Of a stretch of DNA of 64,000 nt, positions 38,118-48,400 are shown in pieces (position 1 is the stretch's first letter; every line of letters begins with the position of its first letter). The DNA is from Prochilodus magdalenae (lineage: Eukaryota > Chordata > Actinopteri > Characiformes > Prochilodontidae). The position numbers and the translations under genes were made by a program. Where the stretch lies: assembly GCA_024036415.1 (NCBI GenBank), contig JAMWET010001275.1, positions 145,001 through 209,000 on the forward strand, in the 5' to 3' direction. The notes beneath the pieces were generated by a model. It had not been told where the DNA came from, searched no databases, and saw only the letters and a program-made list of their open reading frames with translations.

Positions 38118-41100
38118 ATGGAGGTCAATAGAACAGACCTTTCAGTGAAAAAGGTCATAACAGGGCAGTTATCGCCTGTGCCTATGGCCCTGTACCTCAT
38201 CCTGGTGCTGTTGGGCATTTTGGGAAACGCCATTGTGATATCTGTGGTGGGGGAGAACATTATCCGAGAGCCTGGAGGTGGACGCAGCTCGGATATAATC
38301 CTGGTTAACATGGCCTTTTCCAACCTGATGGTCTCCCTGACAAGGAACATAGTGCTGGTCATCTCGGACCTTGGGCTGGAGGTATGGGGTGATCCTAAGT
38401 GAAGCATGGATTCTAATAGAGTGCAGTTTCCATCTTGGCAGCATTAAGAAAAGATAAGCCTTTTCATTATCCCAGTTTGGGAAATTTGCATTGCTACAGC
38501 AGAATATATTCTAGATTTTATACAAAATAATAATAATAATGAATAAAATAAAAATGATAATTGATTATGTTTTTGAATATTGACGATTAAATTATTCTAA
38601 CTAAATTTAAACATGTTTTAGACGTCCACGGACGACCATTGTTTACTGAGTAGCCAATAGATATGAATTACACTGCGCTCTGAGACCATGAGCAGAAATG
38701 CTTATATTTACTTTTCTAGTTTCTGATTTTGTTTTTGCTAATTAAATTACAGCATAGCAATTTGAGAAAAAAGGAAAAGTAACTCAAAACAAACATATAT
38801 ACCCTTGACCTTTTTGTATGAAGACATTTGTGTGGCTCAGCATATATATATATGTTTTATTTGAATAGTGACCTTTAGTGGAGATGCTTTATTATTTCTA
38901 CTACTTTAAGTTTAATTGTCAAAATGACTATGCATCAAACATTTTAAAATTCAAAGACTTTATGTTGTTGATTTTCAAGTTCCAAATTCCAATATGCTAT
39001 ATACAAAATTTCCAATATGGTGTAAAATTTCCTATATTTTATATACAAAACCTTGTATATTAAAAATGCCAGCTTTACTGAAAAAGGCTAAAATACAGAG
39101 AGACAAAGTTTGTGCATGACAGGAACCTAAAAAAACAAATTTTTTATTTCCCCATTGGCTTCTTTCCAAATGACAACATTAGAAATGATACGTTTATAAA
39201 GTAATTAATTTAACTGATTAAATTAATGATGCAATTAGGCACCATTAACAACCATTAAGTAAATACATTAACTATACAATCAGGCACCATTAACAGTAAA
39301 TTACACTAAGGACAACCCAGATATTCAGAATTAGTTCCATTTGAAAACGCCAGCTGCTCTTTAAACTATTTGAACATTTCATGATGAATGGACTAATAGA
39401 AATGCGTCAAACTAGCTTGGATTCGAATGGAATTATATACACCCTAATGTCTTTTTCTTCTTCAGTAAAGCACCATGTTACTTTAAAGGTTAAGACCATA
39501 GTTAATTTACCAGCAGGGCTGTGCAAAATCTGCATCACAGTTACATAAAGGATGAACTTGGTGGTGAAGTAGCATCTTTCTGGGTTAAGCTGTGCATTAT
39601 CCCAAGCGAAGTGCATTACTGACTGTGTTGTGTGAAGGGTTAGAAATCATTCTGGATAATGATAGATAGATAGATAGATAGATACTTTATTGATCCCAGA
39701 GGGAAATTCAAGGCATCCAGTAGCAGGTATACAAACAAACTATACAGAAGTAACAACAGAAGAAAGATAGATTTGTACAAATAGAAACAATACTATATAA
39801 AGTATGAAGGTATAAAAATAGAGTCCTTAGTGTCTGTGTAAAGTGTAAAGTATAGATGGAGGTAATGGTATACCGTTTGCTAAGCAAATGAATTTGATTT
39901 GGTTTTAAGCAAATTAAGAAGATGGCTGTTTTCAGCCATACAGACAGTGCAAATACGCAGTAATATAAATAATTATCAGTGCAAAAAGTGTAAACAGTAC
40001 AGAATGGAGTAGAATAATACAATATAAATAGATGCAGGGCATTTAGGGGGGCATTTAGGAGGGAGTGTGTGCAGAGATGGGGGTGTGTCCATTGGAGGGA
40101 CCGGAATGAAAGAGTGTCACAGACTTTTTCATCTGCTGAACTGAGAGGAGTTGAACAGTCTTATGGCCTGAGGGACAAAAGACTTCCTGAGTCTGTCTGT
40201 GGAGCAGGACTGGGACAGCAGTCTGCCACTGAATGAGCTCCTCTGCCTGATGATCGTGGTGTGCAGAGGATGGTGAACATTGTCCATGATGTTCAGCAGC
40301 TTGTTGATAATGCTTCAGTTACTACTTTTAACTTATAATTGATCGTTTCTAATAATCTCTTTTCATTTGCAGGTGTTACCCAGTAAGGACTGGTGTCAGC
40401 TGCTGATGGGCATATGGGTGTGGCTTCGTTCTGTAAATGTTTGGTCAACGTTCTTCCTCAGTGCATTCCATTTCCACACTTTGAGACGGATAGCCCCTCC
40501 CATTGCTAGTCTGAATGGCCCCCGAGGGCCACCCAAAGCCCTTCTGATGGGCTTCTGTTTCATCTGGACCATCAATCTCATCTACTCAATACCTGCTTTT
40601 ATTTACTCCACCAGTGGAGGAAAGAACGCCACAGAGGTAAGGACAAAACTTCGACACAGTGGTAGTGTAGATTTATAGTCCAAGCTACACCTTGCTGAGC
40701 TTTGTACTCACATCAAGGGTTAGAAAAGTCAGTAGATATGAACAATGCCGCTGGAGAGAGAGCAGAAAACTGTATTGTATATTTAAAGTTTTACACAGGC
40801 AGTATATGCACCACACATTTGATTTAATGCATGTTATTATTTTGGGGGGGTACGGTGGCATAGTGGGTAGCACTGTTGCCTCACAGCAAGAAAGGCTCAG
40901 GGTTCTTTCCCTGTAGAGTTTGCGTGTTCTCCCAGTGTCTGTGTGGGTTTACTTTGGGAGGTCAGGTTTTCTCCCACTGTCCAAAGACGTGGTCATGTGA
41001 ACTGGAGACACTAAATCGTCTCTGGGTGTGAAGGTGTATGTCTAGCTGTTTGTCCAGTGATGAACTGGTGGCCTGTCTAGGTGTATTTCTGCCTTTAGCC

Positions 41101-43161
41101 CAGTGGGCACTGGGATAAGTTCCAGCACCCCCTGTAACCCCGCAGTATATGCAGCTTTGAAGATGAGTTAGTGAATTTTATTATTTTCCTTTTACCACTT
41201 ACAAATGATGTGTATTTTATGTAGCAATCAAATTGGATTTTTTTACCGAATATTCCCAAACCTTCTGTTTCCCTTTCATTTAAACATGCTAATAATGAAG
41301 ACATCAATGCTCTGTAATAGTTTAAAGAATGTCTATGGTCTCAAAAATTACCTTCCCGTCAGATGTTATACCCCACCCATCTTCATCATGACATGCCTGA
41401 GTGTCTGAAGTGCAGGGCAGATGTTCTAGTAATTGAATTTATGAACACTTCAGTAGAGCTTTGATTGGCTTTATGAAAGAAATACATGAAAATTTCACAT
41501 TTCTAATTTACTGACCACCTGTTCTTTCTCTTTGGCTACCCACAGACATTAATGTTGGTGAGCAGTACCACGCGTCCACTGCTGGGTTGTCTGTGGGACT
41601 TCCCCTCAGTCTACAGTGGGCTGGCTTTTGCTACCGCCTCCATGGTGATCCATGAAGTCATCCCCATTCTGCTCATGAGCGCCACCAACCTAGGCTCACT
41701 GCTCACACTGTACGCACATGGAACCTTGCACAACGCAACAAACAAGGTCCAGGATGCACCAGTCATACGCAGGGTGCCCGCAGAGAGACGGGCTGCCAAG
41801 GTAAGGACATTTACAGACATGCATTAAAGTTATATGTCTATTAAAGATAAGCTAAAAATGCCCAATAATGGCCTGTTTCTAAACTCTGATTGGCTAAAAT
41901 GTCTTGAATGATTGACTGAATGCACCTAATCAAATTGTTCAAAACCGGTTCCCCCAGTGGTACATAGACTGTATTCAGATTTTAGTATGTATCCACATGC
42001 ATGAAGTGACTAGGTGGAAACAGGGTCAATGTCTATATACAGTTATCATCAAAAGAATACCCGTTTCCCGGAGGGGAGTGTCTCAATGCTATTGGGAAGG
42101 AAGATAAAGGTTACCAGAAATAATAAATCATAAAGGCTATATCAGGCTATATGTAACTATGTAAAATCTACACATACAGAAGTAGTGGCATCTGACTGCT
42201 ATTTTGGCTAACGCAACATGTCGTGGTGTTAACGGCAGTTGTCGTGACTGTCGGTGTGCATGTAGTCCTGGGTTGGCAGCAGTCTGCCAATGGTGCACTC
42301 ACATGATGACATTTACATTTACATTTAAGGCATTCAGCAGACGCTCTTATCCAGACCGACTTACAACAGTGCTTAGTGTTCTGCTGGATAATATTCCAGC
42401 TAGTACCGGAAGGTTATACTACCATGAGCTCAGGCACTGCCCAAATAAGGAGCAAGTGTTGATACCTAGAGAGATCAATACACAGACATATATATAAAGC
42501 AAAAGCTGGCAACCCCAGCCCAGTGCTCATACCTATAGAGAAGAAAAGGTCACTATAAGTGCAACACAAGTACATACACATATAACTTACACATCTACTA
42601 GAGCTCACTCACTTAAGTGCCTTACAAAGAGATGGGTCTTCAGTCTGCGTTTGAAGACCGCGAGAGATTCTGCTTTTCGGACACGATAACTTTCAGAGGG
42701 CATAACTGCTTGCTGAACGTTCATAATCATGGTTGTTGGGTCAGTCAGGGACGGTAATTAGGCCCGTCCTTGCTGATGTCACAGGTCAAACCTAGCCACC
42801 AAGCTTGATTCCTTCCGGGTGCAACTGAATTTGTACAACTGTTTTTGGATCGTATTAATGTGCCCATGTACAGTATTCATATCATTGGTATATGTATGAA
42901 GTATATATGCATCTCTTTATGATTCTCTTCTTTTTTTTCCCTCCTCAGGTGATTCTAGCCCTGATCCTTTTGTTCATCGCATCCTGGGGTGCCAGCGTGA
43001 TCTCAGTAAACTACTTTAACTATAATCGTGGAGGCTCCTCTGCGTACCTGCTGATTCTGGCACGTTTCTCCAACAGCGCCTTCATTGCTTTGTCCCCCAT
43101 TATACTGGCTGTGGGACACCGGAGACTCAGAGCAGTGATAAAGTCCATCATCTCATACTGA
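38118..43161 (+). CDS. ORA (V1R-like) olfactory receptor, tandem copy 2, four exons
   Basis: Paralogue of the gene at 28933 in the same orientation, about 5.1 kb downstream of it. Exons 38118-38381, 40373-40636, 41546-41800, 42949-43161 are all in phase 0, giving 331 aa. Exons 1-3 have exactly the same lengths as in copy 1 (264, 264, 255 nt). Exon 2 is about 75 per cent identical in protein by eye. Conserved points: sequon at Asn4 (MEVNRTD), VLLGILGN in TM1, WLRSVNVWSTFFLSAFHFHT in TM3, NATE at the exon 2/3 junction, MVIHEVIPILLMSATNLG in TM5, ASWGASVISVNYFNYNRGG in TM6/loop 3, and ALSPIILAVGHRRLR in TM7. It ends IISY, three residues shorter than copy 1. All splice sites are standard. Role by family: chemosensory GPCR; ligand unknown. 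Probably ora3- or ora4-type. Confidence 0.87.
39661..40320 (-). repeat. 3' end of a non-LTR-type retroelement, minus strand
   Basis: On + it starts with (GATA)n, then TACTTTATTGATCCCAGAGG; on the minus strand this is the GGGATCAATAAAGTATC tail common in fish retroelements. Further in lies CAGTCTTATGGCCTGAGGGA, also typical of the untranslated part of these elements. It lies in intron 1 of ora copy 2 and reaches close to the exon 2 acceptor. Confidence 0.7.
40849..41172 (+). repeat. Decayed tRNA-derived SINE
   Basis: GGTACGGTGGCATAGTGGGT followed by AGCACTGTTGCCTCACAGCA is the A-box region of a widespread fish repeat. The B box is worn (GGGTTCTTTCC). Downstream TTTGCGTGTTCTCCCAGTGT, TCCCACTGTCCAAAGACGTG and ACTGGGATAAGTTCCAGCAC confirm the family. 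Located in intron 2 of ora copy 2. Confidence 0.75.
42041..42263. repeat. Dispersed repeat, copy 2 (shared with 545-958)
   Basis: TTATCATCAAAAGAATAC, GCTATTGGGAAGGAAGATAA, GCTAACGCAACATG and CGTGGTGTTAACGGCAGTTG are in the same order as in the copy at 545-958, but closer together, so this copy is internally shorter. Confidence 0.6.
42306..42702. repeat. Interspersed repeat with SINE-type tail
   Basis: It begins CATTTACATTTACATTTAAG, then GCAGACGCTCTTATCCAGAC, the inverted form of the tail seen in the SINEs of this window, but continues into a different body ending GATGGGTCTTCAGTCTGCGT and TGAAGACCGCGAGAGATTCT. No B box was found. It directly follows the repeat at 42041-42263, perhaps inserted into it. 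Confidence 0.6.
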
Positions 43162-43310
43162 GACTGATCTAAACGCTGAGTTTACTGCCAAGCTGCCCTG
43201 GGTTACCTTGTGGTTTGTTTGAAGGACTTACTGCTCAATAGAACCATGTTTTTAGATCATGTACATTCTTTGATAGTGTTAAGGCAATTAATTAATGTTC
43301 CTGGTCCACC

Positions 43311-43412
43311 ATATACTGTATAACACCAATTATATACTGTATAACATCAGTTATATACTGTATAACACCAGTTATATACTGTATAACACCAATTATATAC
43401 TGTATAACACCA
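43311..43412. repeat. 21-bp minisatellite, about five copies
   Basis: The unit ATATACTGTATAACACCAATT repeats with an exact 21-bp period (starts at 43311, 43332, 43353 and onward), with ACC/ATC and AAT/AGT variants. It lies 150 bp after the stop of ora copy 2, so it may be in the 3' UTR. Confidence 0.92.
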
Positions 43413-44486
43413 TGCTTTATTATATTTTTAATGCAGTTATTTAGAAGAGATTTTAATTTTCATGTTAGTCCTGTATGACAGCCACAAATGCTGTGTCATG
43501 CCAAACGGTTGAACCTGTAACACCTTGTTTGAAATTATGAACATTATGTTTTTTTCATGTTAATTTATCACCAAAGGAGACATGTGCCATGTAAATGTAC
43601 CATATAACCTTATACTTTCAAACTCTCTGTACATTGTAATTACACCACATAAGCCTGAATTAACAAAGCAACAGATTGTTACGCACATTATATATTTTTT
43701 CATATCCCTGTGACTGAGCCACTGTGTCCATTTATTTAACATCTCCACACACACCAGCCACACTATTTACCATATAGGTGCACTTTGTAGTTCTACAATT
43801 ACAGACTGTAGTCTATCTGATTCTCTTTCACAGCACCACCACAGAGCAGATATGATTTGGGTGGTGGATCATTCTCAGCACTGCAAGTGTCTAATAGAGT
43901 GGACAGTGAGTGGACACAGTTTTAATGACTGATTTTTTAAAAACTTGTTGAGAACTGCTCTGTTCTTGTAAAAGCTTTGTTTACAGTGTTGATGATAGGA
44001 ACCAGACATCTGAAGACCTCCCTCATAGAAACTAATACATAAAAAGGTCACACTGCTGGAAATCTGAGACATTGTTTAATGATACTTTAGACACACAAGC
44101 ACAAAAAGTAAAAAAGTCATTCATGGTAGAGAGGTACTTTACTAGAGAGAGTTTACTACAATAAAAAAAAAAAATACCAAAAGATTTAAATTTTTTTTAA
44201 TACTAATGACTATTTTACCGTCATAAACACGGCATACACAACATTTTAGAAAACATGTGTAAATTCACTTAAATATTTAATATGTACATTTGTGTTGTAG
44301 ACATCATGACCCCTGGTAACTATCTCCGCTGTAAAAAATTTTAAAAGTACCACCACAACTGTTAAAAAAAAATTCTACAGTGGGACAGATGAGGTACGCT
44401 GTTAATTGCACATTGTCTCTGGCTTAAATTTCACAAGAAGTTAAATTAAGTTTAATTAAATGAAGTGAACAATATTAATTATTTAG

Positions 44487-44870
44487 AATCAGAATCAGAA
44501 ATACTTTATTGATCCCAGGGGGAAATTGCAGTTTTTACAGTAGCAACCATTTAGAATAAACAAACAATAATAATTTACAACAAGAGAGAAATTTTTCAAT
44601 ATGTACACCTATATAAAGTCTTATAATACAATAAAAATAAAATAAAAAGTAAAGTGGCTGTGGCTATAATAATAAGTACAGATATACTGTTAGCAGCAGT
44701 AAGTGTTCAGTAGTCAGAAAATTATTGCACATTTTGAGTTGTCGCACATATAATTAAATTATTGTTTTACTGTTATTACTGTACATGTGAATGGTGTCGT
44801 GCTCTAAGGGAGGAGTTATAAAGTCTGATGGCCACAGGTAGGAATGACCTCCTGTGACGTTCTGTAGTGC
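44487..44870 (-). repeat. 3' end of a non-LTR-type retroelement, minus strand
   Basis: AATACTTTATTGATCCCAGG at the start and AAGTCTGATGGCCACAGGTA near the end correspond to the element at 39661-40320 but are clearly diverged, so this is a different subfamily or an older insertion. Confidence 0.65.
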
Positions 44871-45002
44871 ATTTTGGCTGAAATTTATTATTATTATTTA
44901 TTTATTGTGTTTATAAGTACAAAATTACAGAAACTGTAAAAATAATAATATTTCGACTGAGCATAGATTTTCCTAAACTCCTAATTTGACAGGGTAAAGA
45001 TT

Positions 45003-45102
45003 TTTCCAAACTCTTATTTTGACAGAACTCAGTTCGTTATGTTTCCAAACTCTTATTTTGACAGAACTCAGTTCATTATGTTTCCAAACTCTTATTTTGA
45101 AA
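45003..45102. repeat. 39-bp tandem repeat upstream of recql4
   Basis: TTTCCAAACTCTTATTTTGA followed by CAGAACTCAGTTCGTTATG repeats at 45003, 45042 and 45081 (2.6 copies, period 39). A more diverged copy (TTTTCCTAAACTCCTAATTT) precedes it at about 44970. It lies 300-400 bp before the recql4 start codon. Confidence 0.9.
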
Positions 45103-45148
45103 GGGCAGCTGCTGTGACGTCTCCCCTGTTTTACGGCTGGGTTGAGCA

Positions 45149-45205
45149 TTTGGCGCGCTGAGTTGAAAGCAGCTCGTGTGAAGCGCTAGCTTATGTTTAT
45201 ATTGG
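45149..45205 (+). promoter_or_regulatory. recql4: E2F-like site and inverted CCAAT box, recql4 promoter
   Basis: TTTGGCGC at 45149-45156 fits the E2F consensus TTTSGCGC, and ATTGG at 45201-45205 is an inverted CCAAT core. Both lie 200-265 bp before the start codon in the least AT-rich stretch of the region. E2F control would suit a replication-initiation gene; the start of transcription is not visible. Confidence 0.55.
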
Positions 45206-45410
45206 TTCAGTAAAATACAGTTAACAATAATAATACCGACCCGTAGTATGTTAGCTACCTCATGACTATGATAAACTGTGGGACCTGATGGACGTTTGTA
45301 AGCGTTATTACTTCCAGCGATATTAACATTTCCTGGTGATAATTTATAGGTTAAGCTGTCGTGGTAAAGTGGATCCGGACCCATAGTTAGCGAGTTAACT
45401 AGCGGACAGG

Positions 45411-48400
45411 ATGGATCGATACAACGATGTAAAAATCCTCTTAAAAAAGTGGGAAAGCTCGTTTTATCAAGTAAACAACAGGAAACCCAACAAGGTAAAT
45501 ACGCCGTGTGCATGTTATCCTGCTTCTCAGCCCAGCCAGCGTCTACTGGTCCAGAATATAAATGCTTTATCATTTAAGGCTGAATAAAAATATGAACAAA
45601 AATTTGGCGACGTGGCCAAAACCACGAGTATAAACGAATACTATATACACAGTACAATAAATACAACAGACACAGGGCAGACAGTACACCTTACACAATA
45701 ATACGAACTACTATATATATGTATGTACGTATATATAAAATGTAAGTGTGTAAGTATGTTTATGTGTGTATGTATATGTATGTATGTATATACATATGTG
45801 TGAGTGTGTTTGTTTGTGTGTGTGTGTGTATGTAAAGTATCTGCCGAGAAATGAAAACGCTCATATTGAAATTCGGTTTTAATTTTGACAATATTGCCCA
45901 TGCTTAAGTGAAAAATATTTATTTAATATAAACACGTTCACTTTGAGAACAGTACATGTTATACCCCTCTCATTTAAAATAGATGATAATGATATTCTTT
46001 TTATTATTATAAATTTGCAAAGTTAAAAATAATAATAAATAATAATGTGCAAAGTTAATTGATTTTTGTATTTATTCATGTTAAGCATTCATGTTTTATA
46101 AGCTATATCATGGTGAAGGAGTATTTTTTCTGATTTATTTGTTTATTTATTTTTGGAATATTGACTGAATATTAAAGTTAGTTTTTCTGACTGAATATTA
46201 AAGTTAGTTTTTCTATCTCTTAATGAACTCAATTTATCCATGCCTCCAGGATGTATTTGAAACCATGTAGGTTATGAAAAGTGTGGCTTCACTTTTTGAA
46301 ACTGAATTCAGACTGTGCCTTGGTTGGTGCTGATCTTGAGGAAGTGTATTTTACAGAGTGCTGTATATGCTTAAAGACATAAAGCACAAGTCAGGCTGAA
46401 ACCGGCTGGGTTACCTACTTGGAATAAGTTGGTGGTGATGAATTATTTAAAGAGATTGTCCATGTACTGTTACTGGGTCTTGGAAAGCAAATTCACCACA
46501 CACACACAGTTAAGATATGGTGCAGGAACTTAACCAGAAACTGAGTAGCTGATGTGCTTTTTTTTTTTTTTTTTTTTCTTCTTCTTCTTTCTGTAGGATG
46601 ATATAGATGCAGCTCCAGAGGAGACCAAACGTAAGTAGATTATTGCATCTCTCTTCTCTGCACCAGTTTTTTCCATCTTCCTGAAACAAGCCTCTATCTC
46701 AGTTTAACCTCTATTGCAGAACTTTATAAAGAATATCGTAAACTGAAAGAGGAGAAGGAGAAGACTCTGGCGGATGTAAAGACACAAGACAGTCAGTCTA
46801 CAGAGAGTGTAAGCAGTTTTGTTTTGTGCAGTGTGTGTGTGTTGTGGGCGGTTTATTAGAACTGGGCTAATACTGACTCTTCTATTCTGTTTGAAGGAAT
46901 CCTGGGGTTCTCACCTTAACCGAAAACACATGCCAGCAGCTGTTCCCAAACTGACGTCAAAAGACAAAGAGACTTTACAAGCCTCTGCCCAGTACTTCGG
47001 CATGAAGCTCAAATCAAACCTTGGAACTTTGTCAAAGGTGAGTGAGAGTCCTGAGAGCCACAAGGCTTTTGCTTGTCTGAGAAATAACCGTTCATTCATT
47101 CAGGAGCGGTCACCATTCATTTAGAGCCAACAAAAGAATGTTAATTTGTTTGGCCAAAAGTAATTTTATTTTCATGTGTTTTGTGGAACAATTAAAGAAT
47201 TAGAGGTTTGGGATTAAAGAGTTGAAAGCTGGCTTCATGTCTTATACTGTGTGTTTGCAGGATCACAGTCAACAGAGTTTAATTATCTGTCTGTCTGATT
47301 CTCTTTCTGTCTATTCCAACGCAATCTTGAAATGTAGGAACGCTCATTTTCCCTGAAGAAGTCAGTCACCCCACGCCGGACACCAGGAAAGTCCTGGAAG
47401 GATAGTGGACCTGTTGGCACAGCACCAGCAGAAGCGGAGACACTTTCACCAAAGCCGGCCAACACATGTCCAGATCCTTTCACCCTTCCGGTGAAGAAAG
47501 CTAGCAGTCAGTTGGAGGATGAACCCGATGACCCCTTTCCTACCTTCACCCCGTCTAAGTCCTGCACTATAAGCATGGTGGCTCAAGACAAGTGTCTGGA
47601 GCGGGCCCAGTTCCTCAAAAAGTCTGTGACCAAGAGGCTCTCCTCTGTAGATATGGGCTGGCTGGACCGCTGTCAGGTCTTCACAGACACAGATGATGTA
47701 CAGAAACCAGTTGCTGGCAATTTAGACCTGCCAGACGAAGATAGGATTGTAAAAAGCTGTGATGGAACTGCTGCCGATAAACCTGTTGTGAAGGCACCTG
47801 TGGAGAACGGAATTTCTGTAGCGTCAGCCCCCCTGAAACATCCAGATGATGTGCCCCAAGTTGGTATGGACAAGTTTCCGCTAGAGGGCAGTAGAGAGCT
47901 CAGTTCTGATCCCAGTTCCAAAACAGAAGATGAAAAATTCCAGGTAAATATTATTAAAGAAGCTCAGCCTGGGACAGAGGAAGCCAGCCCGGCATCCAAA
48001 ACGAAAAAACAAACCAAAAAGCCCAGATCTTATAAGGGGCGAGACAGTGGCCAGACTGCTCAAACTGAGGAGGCTGATAATGAATCCAGGGGAGGCAAGA
48101 AAAAAGGAAGGAAAAGGCTTAGAGAAACTGAAGACGGGGAAGAGCAAATAGAAGAAAGCGAGAGAGTCCAAAAGAAACGCAGGACCAAGAAAGACGATTC
48201 TACCAGCGAGAGGCCTCCTACAAAACGTAGGAAAAAGAAGGCACAGGGAGCTGGAGAGGGGGAAAGTGACCCTGAGGGCTCTCCTAGTTCTAAGCCAACA
48301 GCAGCACAGAAACCCAAGATGCCTCAGGAGAACCTTCTGGGAGAAATGCAGGAAGAGGATGTGAGAGCTGCCTCATCCAGGACGAAGAATACGATTAGAG

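Larger units (their letters stand above)
43162..45000. other. Intergenic DNA between ora copy 2 and recql4
   Basis: It holds a 21-bp minisatellite (43311-43412), a GTGGTGGATCATTCTCA repeat fragment (43830-43925), copies of an unclassified TGTAGACATCATGACC/CTGGTTCCTATCA repeat (about 43975-44040 and 44295-44335), and a retroelement tail (44487-44870). No gene is recognisable. Confidence 0.7.

Noticed and set aside
45076..45573. 165-codon minus-strand frame overlapping recql4 exon 1 and promoter
   Set aside because: Covers the 39-bp repeat, promoter and exon 1 in antisense; no start context or recognisable domain.
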